Shown here piece by piece: positions 53,550-63,259 of a stretch of 64,000 nucleotides of DNA. Below the pieces are notes generated by a model, which was not told the DNA's origin, did no database searches, and saw only the letters and a list, made by a program, of their open reading frames with translations. The position numbers and the translations under genes are program-made. Position 1 is the first letter of the stretch. Every line of letters begins with the position of its first letter. Source of the DNA: Mesobacillus jeotgali (GTDB lineage Bacteria > Bacillota > Bacilli > Bacillales > Cytobacillaceae); NCBI RefSeq assembly GCF_014856545.2, contig NZ_CP109811.1:2164001-2228000 (forward strand). Reading direction: 5' to 3'.

Positions 53550-54140
53550 GTGATTCTTTTGCTGAAAAACGAAGAAGATGTAATAAAGTTAATTCAATCA
53601 GACGATAACATGATGAAGATTATACATACAGCTAGTACTCTCGATTTGCCGGACTGGTGGATCTGTGCTGGTTTTGTTCGCTCAAAAATTTGGGACACTC
53701 TGCATGGTTTCGAGGAGCGCACGATGACACCTGATGTTGATGTGATCTATTTTGATCCCGCCAACATTAATGAAGATGAGGAAAAGAAACTGGAGGACGA
53801 GTTGAAAAGCCTTATGCCTGTGATTCCCTGGTCCGTTAAAAATCAGGCAAGGATGCATGTCGTCAATCAGATTCCTCCCTATACATCTTCAGAAGATGCC
53901 ATCTCAAAATTTCCGGAAACCGCGACAGCTCTGGGCGTGAAGCTGGACAAAGAGAAGAGGCTGGTCATGACCGCACCATGTGGATTGGAAGATGTCCTTC
54001 ATATGGAGATAAAGCCGACGCCTTTTTTTACAGAAACGAAAGAACGAGCTGCCATTTACGAGGAGAGGCTGATCAAGAAGAATTGGACAGCGAAATGGCC
54101 TATGGTGAAAGTGAATCATGTAACATTACCCTCCTGGTAA
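53550..54140 (+). CDS. Nucleotidyltransferase family protein (NTP_transf_6-like)
   Basis: 196 residues from GTG at 53550 (a TTG at 53559 is equally plausible given the GGGGTG site). WWICAGFVRSKIWDTLHG is the nucleotide-binding helix, and TPDVDVIYFD carries the two metal-binding aspartates of the Pol-beta-like fold. The family is DUF925/NTP_transf_6, substrate unknown. Alone. Confidence 0.8.
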   Translation: MILLLKNEEDVIKLIQSDDNMMKIIHTASTLDLPDWWICAGFVRSKIWDTLHGFEERTMTPDVDVIYFDPANINEDEEKKLEDELKSLMPVIPWSVKNQARMHVVNQIPPYTSSEDAISKFPETATALGVKLDKEKRLVMTAPCGLEDVLHMEIKPTPFFTETKERAAIYEERLIKKNWTAKWPMVKVNHVTLPSW

Positions 54141-54353
54141 AAATCCCATTTCGAATAGCTCTGCAAAGTATACTTCCTGAAACTTTTTATTCAGGATGCC
54201 AGTATAGTAGGCAAGCGGATTTTTTCTCTTAAGGGGGCGGATATTATGGCAGTATTGTGACGGATTTTTTGGAAGTGTCTCTATCTTAATAGTTTGGCGA
54301 GGAGACAGAAAATCAAAAATGTCATATACTATTATTCAAAGGAGGTGAGAAGA

Positions 54354-54698
54354 ATGGAAAAACAAATACTAGATATCTTATTAAGTATGCAAAAGGATCT
54401 AAGTGGTGTAAAAGAAGATGTGAGCACTTTGAAAGCTGATATGACGAACGTCAAAGAAGACATAAGTGCCTTGAAAGGTAATGTTACCAACTTACAGAAT
54501 AGCGTTGAAGTCGTTCAAGCCGACATTAAAGAGGTCAAAGCAACGGTTGATCGAATAGAAGCGGCACAAACTGAGGATGTGATCGGTATACTGAAATTGA
54601 GTAAAAAGAAAACAGACTTTGAAGTTGATTATTTGAACAATCGACTAACTGAAATGGACAAGCGCATTTATGTTCTTGAAAAGACGGTACAAAATTAA
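54354..54698 (+). CDS. Coiled-coil protein
   Basis: 114 residues from ATG at 54354 with an ideal AAAGGAGGTG site. Repeats of LKADMTNVKEDISALKG type give a continuous heptad coiled coil over nearly the whole protein, similar to phage tail-tip or t-SNARE-like segments. Function unknown. Confidence 0.7.
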   Translation: MEKQILDILLSMQKDLSGVKEDVSTLKADMTNVKEDISALKGNVTNLQNSVEVVQADIKEVKATVDRIEAAQTEDVIGILKLSKKKTDFEVDYLNNRLTEMDKRIYVLEKTVQN

Positions 54699-55018
54699 AA
54701 TTTTTAATTGATTTAGTACAGATCGAAAAAGTTACTTAAAATTATCATTTTGGTTTATTCCAACTGGATGATTCGTTTCTTCGGTTTCCTTTTAACCACT
54801 ATATTAACTTAAAGTATCTTATCTTTTAACCTCATGAACGAATCATCTGCACTGATTGGTTAATACTGTCTATTGAACCTTTTAGAAGTTTTTCTTCTTA
54901 AAATTCCTCATAAATGAAAAACTCCTTTTATTAGATCCTTTCTATGAGTGCTTCCTGATACCACGCCTTTTCTTAGCGAAGATGGGCAAAAAGAACTCAA
55001 AGCTCATGAGCAGAATGG
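54699..55018. other. Gap without a supported gene
   Basis: 320 AT-rich bases. The inverted pair GATGATTCGTT (54765-54775) and AACGAATCATC (54837-54847) is perfect over 11 bp, about 60 bases apart. No gene with a ribosome site is visible. Confidence 0.4.
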
Positions 55019-55207
55019 TTACTTAAGTAACTTCTCAGGATTCTTCACCTTGATTGAAACAACTTCACCGCAATCTAAACAAACTGTATAGACCCTTTCT
55101 GATCCGATAGCCATTTTTTTATCCACTGGGCGGAGATTAATATAATCCATCGCTTGAACGAAAGAGTCTCCACCGCAGCTGCAGCATTTCATTTCTTTAT
55201 TACTCAT
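55019..55207 (-). CDS. Small zinc-ribbon protein
   Basis: 62 residues from the ATG at 55207, nine bases behind AGGGG; the ATG at 55216 touches that site and is unlikely. Two CxxC knuckles (CCSCGGD and CLDCGE) form a typical zinc ribbon. Possibly nucleic-acid binding. Function unknown. Confidence 0.7.
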   Translation of the reverse strand: MSNKEMKCCSCGGDSFVQAMDYINLRPVDKKMAIGSERVYTVCLDCGEVVSIKVKNPEKLLK

Positions 55208-55360
55208 AAAGTTCATCCCCTTTCTATATATTTCCTAATACGATTCAAATGTGCAGAGGTTTCACTTTTTAACGAGTAATGGCATTGTTTTACATTTTAG
55301 AAGGATATTCGATGTCTTTGTTGAATTAGTCTTCTATTGATTGTAAAGGAGACGTCATCT

Positions 55361-55711
55361 ATGGATCTAAAAAAGCATATTAAACAATTAGAGGAAAAAT
55401 TATTAACGGCAGAGGTCCGATCATCCAAAACGGAGCTGAAAAAGTTACTGGCTGATAAGTTCTTTGAGTTTGGCAGTTCTGGGAGAGTATTGTATAAGGA
55501 TGAAGACTTTGAAGGTGGAATTGGGATGATCAAAGTTACATTAAGCGATTTCGATATCCACCCTTTATCGGAAAATATTGTTCTGGCGACATATCGGACT
55601 TTTAATGAAGATACGAAACAGCATGCGTTACGGAGTTCTATTTGGAAACTAGATGAGGGAGTTTGGAAAATGGTTTTCCACCAGGGAACGAAAACGGACC
55701 CATCAATTTAA
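55361..55711 (+). CDS. DUF4440-like protein, paralog of 44965-45366
   Basis: 116 residues, ATG with AAAGGAG upstream. FFEFGSSGRVLYKDED, LRSSIWKLDEGVWKMVFHQG match the copy at 44965-45366 along the whole length. NTF2-like fold, ligand or substrate unknown. Confidence 0.8.
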   Translation: MDLKKHIKQLEEKLLTAEVRSSKTELKKLLADKFFEFGSSGRVLYKDEDFEGGIGMIKVTLSDFDIHPLSENIVLATYRTFNEDTKQHALRSSIWKLDEGVWKMVFHQGTKTDPSI

Positions 55712-55815
55712 AAATTTGCGGAGCAGGTATAACAACATATTGAGCAAAAGTGCAATCTGTGTAATAGTAAATTGGTAATATTTTACTTTAAGATGGCAAA
55801 TGGGAGGCAGAGGGA

Positions 55816-55932
55816 ATGGATGATTTTACAAAAGCACTGAAGAGAATGACCAAAAAGTATCCGGTTCTTACTACTATATTCTTAACACCTATCATCTGGG
55901 AGTTAATATGGGAGAGTTCTTCGCTAATATAA
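55816..55932 (+). CDS. Very small membrane protein
   Basis: 38 residues (MDDFTKALKRMTKKYPVLTT then a hydrophobic end). GGGAGGCAGAGGGA precedes the ATG. One membrane pass is likely. Unknown function. Short size means modest certainty. Confidence 0.5.
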   Translation: MDDFTKALKRMTKKYPVLTTIFLTPIIWELIWESSSLI

Positions 55933-56019
55933 GCAATTGAGCATGGAAGGTCGCAGGATGTGCGAAGGAATATAATGAGAGCGGCACAACGGTTCTATAA
56001 AAAAGTGAGGTGGAAGCGA

Positions 56020-56442
56020 GTGAAAAAGCGCATCAGCTTATTGGTTTTAGTTTTGTTCATCCTGAACGCTTGTACCAACAGGGATGAACCATACTGGGGA
56101 TTAAGTACTACATTTACCAATGATGGTAAGACCTTATTTGGGATAGAGGATCAGTTTGGCATGATGAAATTGAACGGAGAAACCGATGAGCCTGAGTTTC
56201 CAGCAGGAAAAGGGAGATATTACAAGCTATATTTTTTGGACAGTAACAAAGATTTAACCGGTAAACAGTATAAGATGATTGGGACACATAAAGATTCGGG
56301 TGAAACTAAGGAACTTTACCAGCAAGAAATTATGGGTATGCAAAGTGAAGCAAAGTTTGGGCTTGACCAAAACGGTCTTTGGAAGATTGATATATTGATT
56401 GACGATGAGGAATATAGCAGTTTCGTAGTAGAAGCAAAATAG
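56020..56442 (+). CDS. Putative lipoprotein
   Basis: 140 residues from GTG at 56020 with GAGGTGG upstream. Signal segment KKRISLLVLVLFILNAC ends in a lipobox-like L-N-A-C, so the mature protein would be lipid-anchored outside the membrane. The remainder is polar and beta-rich (WGLSTTFTNDGKTLFGIED). No known domain. Confidence 0.7.
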   Translation: MKKRISLLVLVLFILNACTNRDEPYWGLSTTFTNDGKTLFGIEDQFGMMKLNGETDEPEFPAGKGRYYKLYFLDSNKDLTGKQYKMIGTHKDSGETKELYQQEIMGMQSEAKFGLDQNGLWKIDILIDDEEYSSFVVEAK

Positions 56443-56870
56443 TAACTAGCGGAACCAAGCTGATAGCAAAATGTTATTGATTGTAACTTCGAGGTGGTCT
56501 TTTGGGTGAATTACTATACGGCAATGAAGAGATTTATATTATTGTTTATTGCTTCATTTTAATATGATGTTTTATTTAATTACAGCCTGGCAAAGTTGAA
56601 AAAATCAAACCTAAAGTTTTACTTGGCAGGCCTGGATACGATTTATGTTTCCGTTTTTGTTTTTTATTTGTTTCTCTCATAGATTTTTGTGATAAATCAT
56701 CACTCGGGTTTATTATCCATTGTTAATTTTCGTGTAGAGATTAATAAGCGGAGAATTTCCGGCTATTGTCACTAGCTTTGCAACGAGACACCAAATTTAG
56801 TTAATTTTAGTTTAAATTTCAAATTTAGTTACCTAGCTAGTTAGCGTTGGAAACAAAAAAAGGAACACCT
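56443..56870. other. Gap left of the IS4 element with a short repeat unit
   Basis: 428 bases without a supported gene. AATAAGCGGAGAATTTCCGG (56743-56762) resembles the units found right of the IS at 58311-58443. The rest is AT-rich. Confidence 0.45.
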
Positions 56871-58195
56871 GGTTAAAACAACAAGTTACCAAGCAAGTTA
56901 GTTAGCACCTTATTATCCGTTTATCTTTGGACAATTTGGACGGTCTTCAACTTCTTGGGATATTTTCTTGGCCGGCCGGGTTTTCCTTTCTTTCGCCTTC
57001 CTTTGGATGTTCTGCTCGGCTCCCTGAATAAGGCTTCCATAAAATAATCCCATGAGTCATACCAGTATTGACGAAGGTACTTGAGTATTTCCCACGTGGA
57101 TTTTTTAGAACCTGTCTGAATCCTGACCAATTCGCAAAGCCCATAAGCAATCATGGCGAGCCACAACTGATTCCAGACAGCCTCCTTTTTATGACTGTAG
57201 AACTTCACTAGTTTGAGGTGCTGTTTGATCCATTTGAAAAAGAGCTCGACTTTCCATCGTTGGCGATAGATCTCCGCGACTTCACTCGCAGTAAGGTCCC
57301 GTCGGTTCGTGACTACCCTGTATTTATTGCTTTCGTCATCAAGGAACTCTATGAGACGCAATGCAATGGTCTCTTCCGTTTTAGGCTTTTTGACTTGAAC
57401 CTCGGCGTCTAAAACAATGTTAGGTTCGTCATGAATGTCATGCTTATTCACGATTGTCAGCTTTGAATTCATTTTTACCCTGGCGACAAATTTCAGGTTC
57501 TTTTGAATTAAATCCGAATAGAGACCATAACTGATATACCCTCGATCATAGATGTAGGTGACAGCTTGATCGACCACTAGTTCGAGGGCGACTTCCTTGT
57601 CATCTACTCCGGTAGTAGAAAGAATTGATTTGCCAGGATAATAGGTATTTTCATCCGCGACAATCAAACAGAGATGGAGCTTTACTCCATTGTTTTTCTT
57701 GGTGGAATAAGCCCATTCACCCGCCTTGGAAGGGAGTGAGAACTGAGAAGAGTCTACAGCGGCCAACTTTCCTATCTTGTCAAAGCCAGGCAGACGCTTG
57801 TGATGCTGGTCAATCTGCTTAAAGATTCGAAATGCAGTCTCCTGCAGGAGACCGGTTGGCAGCTTCTCAAGCTTTCTGTTAATAGAAGAGCCATGTATAC
57901 TCTTTAGCTCAAGCAGTTCCTTGAACACCTTCTTGGACTTGAGGTTCTCACTCAAATCCCATAAGGATTCACGTCTCATGAGCATTCCTTCCACCGCCAT
58001 GGTAATAACATGGCCAGAAAAAAGTTTGTGTGCTCTATGGTCCATAAAGGGGTCACGATAATTCACAAGATTTAACAATGTCAAACACTTTTGAACTACA
58101 GTTGAGTCGGGTAAAGTTAGATTGGGTATAGAACTCTTTGAGTTCATAGGAATCCTCCTCTTGTAGAATAGGTGTTTGGCAACTTGTTGTTACCA
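56871..58195 (-). mobile_element. IS4-family insertion sequence (limits approximate)
   Basis: One transposase gene is flanked by inverted sequences: AACAACAAGTTACCAA on the left (near 56877-56892) and, read inward, AACAACAAGTTGCCAA on the right (near 58177-58192), 15 of 16 identical. The real tips may lie some bases outside. I could not find a target duplication. Confidence 0.75.
56921..58147 (-). CDS. IS4-family transposase
   Basis: 408 residues, GAGGAGG before the ATG. Catalytic residues of the DDE family: AAVDSSQFSLP, YIYDRGYISYG and the YRQRWKVELFFKWIKQ box with glutamate. The basic tail (RKKGKPGRPRKYPKK) binds DNA. Apparently intact, so the element could move. Confidence 0.88.
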   Translation of the reverse strand: MNSKSSIPNLTLPDSTVVQKCLTLLNLVNYRDPFMDHRAHKLFSGHVITMAVEGMLMRRESLWDLSENLKSKKVFKELLELKSIHGSSINRKLEKLPTGLLQETAFRIFKQIDQHHKRLPGFDKIGKLAAVDSSQFSLPSKAGEWAYSTKKNNGVKLHLCLIVADENTYYPGKSILSTTGVDDKEVALELVVDQAVTYIYDRGYISYGLYSDLIQKNLKFVARVKMNSKLTIVNKHDIHDEPNIVLDAEVQVKKPKTEETIALRLIEFLDDESNKYRVVTNRRDLTASEVAEIYRQRWKVELFFKWIKQHLKLVKFYSHKKEAVWNQLWLAMIAYGLCELVRIQTGSKKSTWEILKYLRQYWYDSWDYFMEALFREPSRTSKGRRKKGKPGRPRKYPKKLKTVQIVQR

Positions 58196-58570
58196 TTCTA
58201 CATAGGAGGATTTTTTCTGTTTAAAACCTTTTATTGTTCGAATACCATTATTTGGAACAACTTTGCAAGCCTAGTGGGCTATTGTATATAGATGCCTCAA
58301 TATAGCAGAAATAAGCGGAGATATTCCGGTTAACTGATAAAAATATGAAAAAATCCAACGAATTTGATTGAATAAGCGGAAAAAATACCCTTATTTTTAA
58401 GAAAACAAGGGTTGTTTCCAATTTAAGCGGAAATTTTCCGCTTATTTTTCAAATGCTGTGAAATCAACAATAAGTTAGAACAGACCTTTTTAAAATACTA
58501 GTTTGTGAAACGGAAATTGGAGATTTGAGAAGCGTCATATACAAACCAGTTATAGACGGAGCTGATCAAC
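58196..58570. repeat. Intergenic repeats with ATAAGCGGA units and a palindrome
   Basis: Units ATAAGCGGA at 58311-58319 and 58372-58380 and a perfect palindrome AAGCGGAAATTTTCCGCTT at 58425-58443. A similar unit lies left of the IS (56743). They look like chromosomal interspersed repeats and not part of the IS. No gene is visible here. Confidence 0.6.
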
Positions 58571-58598
58571 AAAAGGCATTGCACCTGCAATGCCTTTT
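58571..58598. terminator. Terminator of the ABC operon
   Basis: AAAAGGCATTGCA and TGCAATGCCTTTT form a perfect 13-bp stem around CC, with A/T runs on both sides so it can work in both directions. Confidence 0.9.
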
Positions 58599-58613
58599 GT
58601 TGTGTTCTATTAA

Positions 58614-59402
58614 TCAATCAAATTCCATTGTTCCTTTTGTTCGAGACTGGTATTCGGCGAGTTTTAGCAGAAGGAAGCTGATGGCAAAGAATGCAATGCC
58701 TAATAAGATTTCTTCGCCTAAAAGGACTGCCACATTTGAATAGTTCCCATCATTCAATATGTCCTTTGTAAGTTGGACGCCTCTTGTCAGTGGTGTGAAC
58801 TGCCCGAGGAGCTGCAGCCATTCTGGCATCCGGGAATAAGGATAGTTAGCACCACTCAATAAAAGTAACAGACTTGCCAGCAGGTTGGACCATAGGTGCA
58901 TAGAAGGGGACCAGAGACAAAAGGTTCCGAGTATAAGGCCAAGCCCGGCACCTGAGAAGATCGAACAAAGCCAAATAATCAGGAGCACAAAGCCTTCTTG
59001 AAAAGAAATCGTTAACTGAAAGAGGAGGATTCCAAACAGAAGGCCGATAGCTGCGGTCACCAGTCCATTTAAGACGTGCGCGATGGATCGTGATAAAAAT
59101 AAGCTTACTTTATTGTAAGGTGTCGCCATGACAAGGGGAAGTGTTCCCATCCATCGGTCGGAGGTGATGACAGACATAATTCCAAACACTGCATTTAATA
59201 CACAAAGCAGGAGAGCATTGGCTGCTACATAGCCTAATAGGTTTTCTCCCTTGTATACATAGTTTACTAAAGTTGAAAAGAAAATCAGCTGGCTGAGTGG
59301 ACTCAGCACCATTACGAATAGATATACCTTCGGATCCAGCCAGCCAAATAAAGCTTTGTACGATAGAAAACCGTGACGTATAAATCGTTGAACAGCTTCC
59401 AT
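58614..59402 (-). CDS. ABC-2 type exporter permease
   Basis: 262 residues, six hydrophobic helices, with the end region LLSGANYPYSRMPEWLQLLG typical of ABC-2 permeases. Third gene of the operon, three bases after the sister permease. Together they form the channel for the ATPase at 60185. Substrate unknown; drug or peptide export is likely. Confidence 0.85.
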   Translation of the reverse strand: MEAVQRFIRHGFLSYKALFGWLDPKVYLFVMVLSPLSQLIFFSTLVNYVYKGENLLGYVAANALLLCVLNAVFGIMSVITSDRWMGTLPLVMATPYNKVSLFLSRSIAHVLNGLVTAAIGLLFGILLFQLTISFQEGFVLLIIWLCSIFSGAGLGLILGTFCLWSPSMHLWSNLLASLLLLLSGANYPYSRMPEWLQLLGQFTPLTRGVQLTKDILNDGNYSNVAVLLGEEILLGIAFFAISFLLLKLAEYQSRTKGTMEFD

Positions 59403-59405
59403 TCT

Positions 59406-60188
59406 TTAATACACCCCCAATTTCCCGTGAAATCTAGCCTTTTTATCCATTAAACGATAGAAATACATCCCAATGAAAATGTATAGCACTGTAAGAGAAA
59501 CAAGGGCTGTAAAAGAAAATAGCACTGTTTGTGAGGAGAACGTTTCTGTCGTTACATCCCGTAAAAGTTGGATTGCCCAGGTAGGAGGCAGGACGTAAGA
59601 GATTCCTTGAATCCATGCTGGCAAATACGAAATCGGAAATAAAAAGCCGCAAATTAGATAAATCGGATACTCAATGAAATTCATCAACGCTTCCGCTTGT
59701 CTGGAAAGGGTAAAGGCGAGCGCGAGAAAGAAAGAGAAAACAGCCAATGACAGCAGGACGAATAGTAGTGCTGTTAAAAAGACCCGCGGATGATAAAAGA
59801 CAAGGTCTAACTGGAAAACAAATTTTAAATAGACGAAAGACAAAATCATTGAAATAAGTCCCCATATTGTATTTGCAATGATTTTTCCTATCAGAGTGAC
59901 CGCGAACGGAACTGGCGAGATAAAAATGATTTCGAGTGTTCCATAAAATCGTTCTCTGTTCACATCACTTGCAGATGAAAAAACAATCGAGGACCAGAGA
60001 GCCATGAATCCTGAGCCCAATACGACATTATGGAACAAAGTTTCGGGTGAGTCTTTTCCGTAAATAAAGATCGCCAATGTTGAATAAAAAAGCGGTGAAA
60101 TCCAGATGATGAACTTAAACATCGGCCGTGCAATCGATAGCTTCATATGGACCAGGATGGTATGAAGAAGGGACGCAGCTAGACTCAT
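59406..60188 (-). CDS. ABC-2 type exporter permease
   Basis: 260 residues, six hydrophobic helices, with FLFPISYLPAWIQGISYVLP in the typical place before the last helix. Start overlaps the ATPase stop by four bases. Confidence 0.85.
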   Translation of the reverse strand: MSLAASLLHTILVHMKLSIARPMFKFIIWISPLFYSTLAIFIYGKDSPETLFHNVVLGSGFMALWSSIVFSSASDVNRERFYGTLEIIFISPVPFAVTLIGKIIANTIWGLISMILSFVYLKFVFQLDLVFYHPRVFLTALLFVLLSLAVFSFFLALAFTLSRQAEALMNFIEYPIYLICGFLFPISYLPAWIQGISYVLPPTWAIQLLRDVTTETFSSQTVLFSFTALVSLTVLYIFIGMYFYRLMDKKARFHGKLGVY

Positions 60189-61165
60189 GATGCATTCTCT
60201 CCAATCGTTCTAACATATACATCCTCAAGTGTTGGATTCGAAATCGTTAAATTGGTAATCACAGAATCTTTCATTGAATTATAAATAAATGGCACGACAA
60301 GCTGGGGTTCTGTTGTCTGGATCCTTAATGTAAAGGCAAAATCCTGTCGGTCAACTTTTATGTGCTGAATGCTTTTATGATTCTTTATTGAATCAATTTG
60401 CGATGATGATGCTCCCAGGACCGAGCAATCGATAATCGACATGTTATCTACCTTTTTCTTCAGATTGTAAGGGCTATCGATGTCGATTATTTCCCCTTTA
60501 TTAATGAAGGCAATGCGATCACATAATTCGTCTGCTTCATACATGTAATGAGTTGTCAGAAGAATCGTTGTACCTTGATTATTTAGTTTCCGCAATGTCT
60601 CGCGAAGCTGCCTCGCGCTTACAGGATCAAGGCCGATAGAAGGCTCGTCAAGAAACAGAATCTCCGGATTGTTCACAAGCCCTCTTGCAATTTGTAATCG
60701 CTGCTTCATTCCTTTCGAGAAAGTCTCAACCTTTTGATGAGCAACATCATGAAGGCCAACGAGTTTCAATAAATCTTCTATTCTATCTTTCTTGGTAGAT
60801 TGAGGAATTTTATAAAGGTCAGCAAAATACGAAAGGTTGTCATAAGCCGATAGCCGCCAGTACAAATTCCGCTCTCCTCCGAGGATAAAATTGATTTTTG
60901 GCCTCAAAAGTCGGTGATCTGTTGCCGGATCAAGCCCTAAGATGGACACATTACCTGAATGGGGGATCAGCATGGTAGACAATATTTTAATCATCGTTGT
61001 TTTACCGGCACCATTGGGACCCAACAAGCCGAAGATTTCCCCTTTCTTCACTGAAAAAGAAACTCCTTTTAGTGCTTCTACCGTCTTCTTTTCTTTCTTG
61101 AATATTCCTACTTCCGTTGTGTAGGCTCGAGTAACATTTTTTACTTCAATTACATTTTGGTTCAT
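60185..61165 (-). CDS. ABC exporter ATP-binding protein
   Basis: 326 residues. Walker A GLLGPNGAGKTTMIKIL, signature FSKGMKQRLQIARGL, Walker B EILFLDEPSIGLDP and the H-loop TTHYMYEADEL. The extra C-terminal 90 residues are common in DrrA-type drug exporters. First gene of the operon, under the palindromes at 61183-61203. Confidence 0.92.
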   Translation of the reverse strand: MNQNVIEVKNVTRAYTTEVGIFKKEKKTVEALKGVSFSVKKGEIFGLLGPNGAGKTTMIKILSTMLIPHSGNVSILGLDPATDHRLLRPKINFILGGERNLYWRLSAYDNLSYFADLYKIPQSTKKDRIEDLLKLVGLHDVAHQKVETFSKGMKQRLQIARGLVNNPEILFLDEPSIGLDPVSARQLRETLRKLNNQGTTILLTTHYMYEADELCDRIAFINKGEIIDIDSPYNLKKKVDNMSIIDCSVLGASSSQIDSIKNHKSIQHIKVDRQDFAFTLRIQTTEPQLVVPFIYNSMKDSVITNLTISNPTLEDVYVRTIGENAS

Positions 61166-61182
61166 GTCTTCGCCTCCAATGT

Positions 61183-61203
61183 AAGATAGTTATCTTATAA
61201 GAT
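61183..61203. promoter_or_regulatory. Overlapping palindromes, probable ArsR-type operator
   Basis: AAGATAGTTATCTT (61183-61196) and ATCTTATAAGAT (61192-61203) are both perfect palindromes, just upstream of the ABC ATPase start. They are of the size bound by ArsR-type repressors, and the candidate regulator gene lies directly upstream. Confidence 0.65.
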
Positions 61204-61254
61204 GATTATATTATGTCCTTTGGTAAAGTCAACCATTTTTTACATAAAAAAAGC

Positions 61255-61275
61255 CTAATCCTCTGTGGGGATTAG
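61255..61275 (-). terminator. Terminator after the ArsR-like gene
   Basis: CTAATCC and GGATTAG (7-bp stem) with A7 on the left, a T-run on the minus strand. It separates the regulator from the exporter operon. Confidence 0.8.
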
Positions 61276-61276
61276 A

Positions 61277-62309
61277 CTATAACTTAGGGCTTATAAATTC
61301 TTGCAATTGTTTTAAAGTTGCCTCTGCATGTTCCTGGTTATAGGAAAAATACTTAATCGTCCCTACTTTTTCTTCTTTCACAAAACCAGCTTTCTTCAAA
61401 AGTTCCAGATGGTGCGAGACGGTGGCCGTTGTAATTCCGAGGTACTCGGCGATTTTGGCACCGTATTCCTTATTCCGTGCAAGCATTCTTAAAATAAGGA
61501 TTCGATTCCGGTCAGAAAGTGCCTTTAGTTGCACTTCCAGTTCGGCACTTTTTTTTTCGATAATCGACCAGTGGTGCAACAACTCCATAGATGATGATAC
61601 ATGTCTTGGAATCGAAAATCCTGATTCGATTAGCGGCAAAAAAGTAGGATGGAATGTAGTAATACACTTGATATAAGCTTGTTCGTCTGAACGTTTTTCC
61701 CATTATGTATTGAGCTAACGCCAAAGGCTCCATGTCAATCGATTTCACTTTCTCGATAGATTCCTGGGCAGCATTGCTTACGTTTGCAAGCTCATCTTTG
61801 AATGTCCGCGATTGAGATACATCTAACAAGAGAGATATAAAGCTATTTCGGAAATCAGGCAGGTTGTTTAGAATACCTTGCGTAGTTGTTTTCTTTTCAT
61901 CAGTTTCCCACCAGATCGTATCCTCAGCAGACTTAAGCTTCTCTGGATTTTTAATCAATTCTTTAATTTGCTTTTCAGGAAGAGACTCGCCAAAAAAGTG
62001 ATACAAAAAATCAGGATCACTAAGAGTAGAGATTTTTTCAAGAAACAGTTCTACATCATGAAAATAAGGATAAGGCAGAAGGAAATTAAAAAGAAAGGTG
62101 AAACTCCAATCGGTTTTTGATTCCCAAAAATCCAGGAATTCTGCGGAGTTTTTATCTAGTTCCTTGAGTAGTTGACCATATAAGCGGTCCTTTTCAGTTC
62201 TTGCATCAAGTAAAGACGAAGTAAAAGCAATAAATTCCACAACAGTTGAGTGAAAGTGCTCCACTACGACTTCATCTGCTTTTGAGCGGCTGTCCCACTC
62301 TAATGACAT
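61277..62309 (-). pseudogene. ArsR-family regulator split by a homopolymer frameshift
   Basis: The ATG at 62309 has GAGGTG five bases upstream. The frame runs to a segment VYYYIPSYF and then goes out of phase. Removing one T from the T6 run near 61640 joins PSYF to LPLIESGFSIPRHVSSSMEL, which continues to 61277 with a full ArsR winged helix (LKALSDRNRILILRMLARN, GITTATVSHHLELLKKAG). The whole would be about 343 residues, a long ArsR type with an N-terminal sensor region. As read, the DNA-binding part is detached. It could be true loss, a sequencing slip or translational slippage. Confidence 0.8.
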
Positions 62310-62560
62310 ATCAACACCTCATTTCATACATGTTTATTATAAGGCAATCATCTAATAAAGGAAACATGAAAGGTTCGGAAGCTTTTTTAATGTTATAAAC
62401 TGGCTTTATTAAGTAGGGGTGTTTCGGTTTTTATCATAAATACCAGCTAATATTAATTAGATTTCCATTTTTCGACATTCCGGGGGAGGAGTAACGGTCT
62501 TTTTATTGAATACTTATGTTAGTAAGAATGGAAAGCTCAGTTTTTTAAAGGGAGAAGAGT

Positions 62561-62986
62561 ATGGAGAAATTTTATGTAGCATCGAGTTTTCGGAACATTG
62601 ATGCTGTGAACTATGTGACGAAACAATTAGTAAACAAAGGCTATGTGCATACATATGATTGGACGAAAAATGCCCAAGCAAGGGAAGACAAAACATCAAC
62701 ATTCGAAGATTTAATTGAGATTGGCCAAAATGAGAAAAACGCCGTCTTAGAATCTGATTTTATCGTTGTGTTACTGCCAGGTGGAAAAGGAACTCATATA
62801 GAATTAGGAATTGCGCTGGGCTTGGAAAAGAAAATTTTTCTTTACTCTCCAGATGGAGCAATCAATCATTTTGAAACAACTATTACATTCTATCATTTGC
62901 CAGAAGTAGAAAAATGTTATAGGACACTGGATGAATTAATAGAGAAGATCATCATTCAGTTGCCTTTAAACCAAGAGGTGTATTAA
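62561..62986 (+). CDS. Nucleoside 2-deoxyribosyltransferase-like protein
   Basis: 141 residues, AAAGGGAG upstream of ATG. KFYVASSFRNIDAV at the start and ESDFIVVLLPGGKGTHIELG near 65-85 fit the family's nucleotide-binding loops and catalytic glutamate. Such proteins move or release deoxyribose, and some act on modified nucleotides. Alone. Confidence 0.8.
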   Translation: MEKFYVASSFRNIDAVNYVTKQLVNKGYVHTYDWTKNAQAREDKTSTFEDLIEIGQNEKNAVLESDFIVVLLPGGKGTHIELGIALGLEKKIFLYSPDGAINHFETTITFYHLPEVEKCYRTLDELIEKIIIQLPLNQEVY

Positions 62987-63010
62987 TTCGGAGCTAAAAA
63001 TGAAAGGCAG

Positions 63011-63214
63011 GTGACCAAATTGACAAAAAAACTTTCATTAATTTTGTTGGGTTTATTAGTTTTCGTTGCCTTATTTTCAACATTTTTATTCTTCAGGACT
63101 ATTTTTTCAAATCTAATTCCTGAATATAAAACAGCTGAAGCAATCCCTCTAGCCATTTTTTCAGGATTAACATGGGTTGCACTTGCTATAACTTTAAGGA
63201 GTCTTGAGAAGTAG
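63011..63214 (+). CDS. Small two-pass membrane protein
   Basis: 67 residues from GTG at 63011; TTG at 63020, after AGGTG, is also likely. Two hydrophobic helices. First of three short membrane genes in a row. Unknown function. Confidence 0.6.
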   Translation: MTKLTKKLSLILLGLLVFVALFSTFLFFRTIFSNLIPEYKTAEAIPLAIFSGLTWVALAITLRSLEK

Positions 63215-63259
63215 TTTGCATACAGTGGTAACATGGAAATTTTTTAGGGGTGATTAATC

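Noticed and set aside
54765-54847. Inverted pair GATGATTCGTT/AACGAATCATC as IS ends
   Set aside because: Only about 60 bases lie between them and no target duplication is visible; I list it only as a feature of the gap.
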